64,000 bases of DNA. Origin: JAHEJA01 sp965657215 (GTDB lineage Bacteria; Pseudomonadota; Alphaproteobacteria; Rhodobacterales; Rhodobacteraceae). A program made the translations under genes and the position numbers. The notes beneath the pieces are model-generated. The model made no database searches. It was not told the DNA's origin and saw nothing but the letters and a program-made list of their open reading frames with translations. Position 1 is the first letter of the stretch, and the number at the start of each line of letters is the position of its first letter. Shown here one piece after another: positions 62,335 through 64,000 of the stretch. The DNA lies in NCBI GenBank assembly GCA_965657215.1, contig CBFHNR010000002.1, positions 1-64,000 of the forward strand. Reading direction: 5' to 3'.

Positions 62335-63078
62335 ATGACAGACATTTTGCAATCAACGCTTCCCTTTGATCATACCAACCCTCGGAATTTACCAGGGGTT
62401 CAACCGCTTGATCCAAGCGACTGGATTCATGTGGATGACGCCTTCTCAGGACAAATGGGGGAACGCGAGCGCCTGTTGCGGGACCATCGTGGCGATGTGA
62501 TTGCCTTAGATGACAGGGCAAGACCAGCGGCGGATGAATTGTTGAGTGTGCTATTGGACTATCTCGCGCAAAGGGACGATTATCGCGTCTCCTCTGGCAC
62601 TGTTGTGCGTCCTGATGGGAAAACGGTGTCGATCGATTACGATGACCCAATGGGAACCCTGACGTGTCTGGTCCAAAATGACTTTTGCATTTTGCAAAAA
62701 CAGGGCGACGAGCATGTGTTGACGGGGGCATGCCTGTGTTTTCCGGCCAGTTGGTCTTTGCCAGATAAATTCATGCGGCCTCTTGGGGCCATTCATGAGC
62801 CCATTGATAGTTATGATGAAAATATTGCCAAGCGGGTGCAGCGATTGTTTGATGGGCTTCAGGTAGACCGTCCTTTGTGGCGGTTCAATGTGTTGACCTA
62901 TGATGTGCCAACCCTGCATTTACCCCAAACCCGTAGCTTGGAGCGGAGCGAGGAAGAACGCTCGCAGGATCGCTTTCTGAGGTCAGAGCGGCAAACTCTT
63001 GTCAAATTGCCCGACACGCAAGCCGTCATTTTTGGCATTCATACATTTGTCTTAAGAAAACCCGCTTCGCCAAATTAA
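62335..63078 (+). CDS. DUF3445 protein, haem-dependent oxidative N-demethylase alpha-subunit-like
   Basis: 247 residues with the DUF3445 layout: FDHTNPRNLPGVQPLDPSDWIHVDDAFSGQMGERERLL near the start, LCFPASWSLPDKFMRPLGAIHEPI in the middle, and RSERQTLVKLPDTQAVIFGIHTFV at the end. In Pseudomonas a relative is the haem subunit of an oxidative N-demethylase, and dimethylamine monooxygenase has a related subunit. Partner genes for electron transfer are not here. It begins 99 bases from dddP on the opposite strand, so the two may share regulation. No clear ribosome binding site is seen. Confidence 0.75.
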   Translation: MTDILQSTLPFDHTNPRNLPGVQPLDPSDWIHVDDAFSGQMGERERLLRDHRGDVIALDDRARPAADELLSVLLDYLAQRDDYRVSSGTVVRPDGKTVSIDYDDPMGTLTCLVQNDFCILQKQGDEHVLTGACLCFPASWSLPDKFMRPLGAIHEPIDSYDENIAKRVQRLFDGLQVDRPLWRFNVLTYDVPTLHLPQTRSLERSEEERSQDRFLRSERQTLVKLPDTQAVIFGIHTFVLRKPASPN

Positions 63079-63169
63079 CGATGGTCCGCAAATCGCACAG
63101 TTTTTGCCCCAATCGGAACACAATCTCCTGACAAAACTCACTAAATATCGAGAGTAAGGAGTATTCTCT

Positions 63170-63400
63170 GTGCGTTTACGTGAATTTTGGAATGATCAGT
63201 CAGGTGCGGTAACCGTTGATTGGGTGGTCTTAACTGCAGTTGCTGTTGTTTGCTGCGTTGCGGCAGTAAGTGTCATAAAAGACCCCATCTTGAACAGCCT
63301 GAACAGGACTGTTGTTTACATGCATTCTTGGGAGGATTGCCAAGCCGGTAAAACTGTTATTGCCGCACTTTATGGTCCCCCTGTACGTATCTGTAACTAA
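63170..63400 (+). CDS. Small Flp-pilin-like membrane protein
   Basis: 76 residues. The start LREFWNDQSGAVTVDWVVLTAVAVVCCVAAVSVI follows the Flp/TadE-type pattern (FxxDxSGAVTVDWVVLTA), with a hydrophobic helix at about 16-35. The C-terminal 40 residues carry two cysteines (EDC and RIC) that could pair. GTG 63170 is preceded by AAGGAG at 8 bases. No prepilin peptidase or tad genes are near. It ends at its own terminator. Confidence 0.7.
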   Translation: MRLREFWNDQSGAVTVDWVVLTAVAVVCCVAAVSVIKDPILNSLNRTVVYMHSWEDCQAGKTVIAALYGPPVRICN

Positions 63401-63428
63401 TACGTGCAAATCATTTGAAACGAAAAAT

Positions 63429-63451
63429 AGTGGCCTTGGCCACTCTTTTTT
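63429..63451 (+). terminator. Intrinsic terminator of the pilin-like gene
   Basis: 7-bp stem AGTGGCC / GGCCACT with a 2-base TT centre (in practice a 4-base loop), then C and six T (63446-63451). Confidence 0.8.
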
Positions 63452-63470
63452 ATATGTGACCCGTGCAACA

Positions 63471-63499
63471 AAAAACGGCGGCCACTTGGACCGCCGTTT
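63471..63499 (-). terminator. Intrinsic terminator of glnA
   Basis: AAACGGCGG / CCGCCGTTT stem with an 11-base loop; on the minus strand the 3' arm runs into a T-run (complement of the A-run at 63471-63475). It lies 21 bases past the glnA stop. Confidence 0.85.
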
Positions 63500-63519
63500 C
63501 TCTAATCTCAGACTGCCGC

Positions 63520-64000
63520 TTAGCAGCTGTAGTACATGCCGTATTCCACTGGGTGTGGCGTATGCTCGTACTGTTCGATTTCTTCCATCTTCAGGCCAAT
63601 GTAGCCTTCGATTTGGTCTTTGGTGAACACGTCACCTGCGATGAGGTATTCGTGATCCGCTTGTAGTTCTTTCATTGCTTCGCGCAAAGAACCACAAACC
63701 GTTGGGATTTCTGCCAATTCTTCCGCAGGAAGGTCATACAAGTTCTTGTCCATTGCTTCACCTGGATCGATCTTGTTTTTGATACCGTCTAGGCCAGCCA
63801 TCAAAAGGGCAGCGAAGCAAAGGTATGGGTTTGCAGATGGATCAGGGAAACGGGCTTCTACACGCTTTGCCTTTGGTGATTCAGTCCAAGGGATACGAAC
63901 ACAGCCAGAGCGGTTACGTGCAGAGTAAGCGCGAAGAACAGGAGCTTCGAACCCTGGGATCAAACGCTTGTAAGAGTTTGTTGACGGGTTTGTGAAGGCG
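63520..64000 (-). CDS. glnA: Glutamine synthetase, type I, C-terminal part (partial)
   Basis: The frame enters from the right edge; about 160 C-terminal residues are visible, starting AFTNPSTNSYKRLIPGFEAP. The glutamate-binding arginine region SARNRSGCVRIPW, ARFPDPSANPYLCFAALLMAG and the adenylylation-site motif NLYDLP (the tyrosine modified by GlnE in GSI-beta enzymes) are all present, and the end EYGMYYSC is usual in Rhodobacteraceae. It makes glutamine from glutamate and ammonia. The 5' part, and any glnB upstream, lie outside the window. Confidence 0.95.
   Translation of the reverse strand, partial: AFTNPSTNSYKRLIPGFEAPVLRAYSARNRSGCVRIPWTESPKAKRVEARFPDPSANPYLCFAALLMAGLDGIKNKIDPGEAMDKNLYDLPAEELAEIPTVCGSLREAMKELQADHEYLIAGDVFTKDQIEGYIGLKMEEIEQYEHTPHPVEYGMYYSC

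Noticed and set aside
62236..62352. 39-codon N-terminal extension of dddP
   Set aside because: The start at 62235 has a strong ribosome binding site, and only that start gives the known DddP residue numbers for all metal ligands.
1..64000. Search for CRISPR arrays, insertion sequences, phage genes, integrases and toxin-antitoxin pairs
   Set aside because: No direct-repeat/spacer pattern, transposase motif or att-like duplication was seen; the only tandem repeat is inside the RTX coding sequence.

Overview
The window looks like a chromosomal segment of a marine Rhodobacteraceae bacterium (Roseobacter group). The strongest evidence is: a dimethylsulfoniopropionate lyase DddP whose metal ligands fall on exactly the residue numbers known for the Ruegeria enzyme; a heterotetrameric sarcosine oxidase cluster soxBDAG; a TRAP transporter next to a peptide ABC transporter; the gene order yfgM-like/bamB/der; yajC-secD-secF followed by ccmABCDG; and a small pilin-like protein with the FWxDxSGAVTVDW start. 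Base composition looks close to 50% GC, low for the group. I see no phage, insertion sequence, CRISPR array, tRNA or rRNA. Almost all of the window is core or niche metabolism.

Layout. 1-4769: oppBCDF-type peptide transporter (end of the binding protein, two permeases, two ATPases) and a GNAT acetyltransferase. 4828-8820: a xylose-dehydrogenase-like SDR, then TRAP dctPQM. 8869-12460 (minus): KDO synthesis genes kdsA, kdsB, kdsD with a nucleotide-sugar epimerase. 12715-17238 (plus): an apparently truncated surface protein, dusA, a TauE/SafE exporter and a putative 2-oxoglutarate dioxygenase. 17239-19179 (minus): DUF1289, ruvX, ccmI. 19266-24826: a candidate structured leader and soxB-soxD-soxA-soxG, interrupted by a small opposite-strand membrane-protein gene. 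25000-30448: sodB, rarD, a LOG-family gene, a LysM protein, an Atm1-type exporter. 30449-35921 (minus): a small unknown gene, a 390-base gene-free stretch with a long hairpin, and an RND efflux pump with its adaptor. 36121-39632: outer-membrane and ribosome biogenesis (yfgM-like, bamB, der). 39642-42680 (minus): a TbpB-like lipoprotein and an RTX protein carrying nine 66-bp repeats. 42865-46621: fatty-acid desaturase, serS, a membrane pentapeptide-repeat protein. 46824-53632: yajC-secD-secF, a second TauE/SafE protein, a Mth938-like protein, ccmABCDG. 53786-59869: acnA, DUF1223, a stand-alone FliG-like gene, purB. 60054-64000: a membrane LytTR regulator, dddP, a DUF3445 protein, a pilin-like protein, and the C-terminal end of glnA.

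The nutrient genes fit a life on phytoplankton exudates: DMSP cleavage, sarcosine demethylation feeding one-carbon units to tetrahydrofolate, peptide uptake and TRAP uptake of an organic acid or sugar acid. CcmI and CcmABCDG together supply most of the System I cytochrome c maturation machinery from two separate loci.

I did not find a clear new multi-gene defence or mobile system. The most interesting unexplained signals are RNA-level: a nested hairpin leader before soxB (19266-19333), a long imperfect hairpin at 30733-30822, and a hairpin that covers the ribosome binding site of the FliG-like gene (58440-58466). Also notable are the His-to-Asn change in the OppD switch loop, the opposite-strand gene and 23-codon frame inside the sox cluster, and the RTX repeat array.
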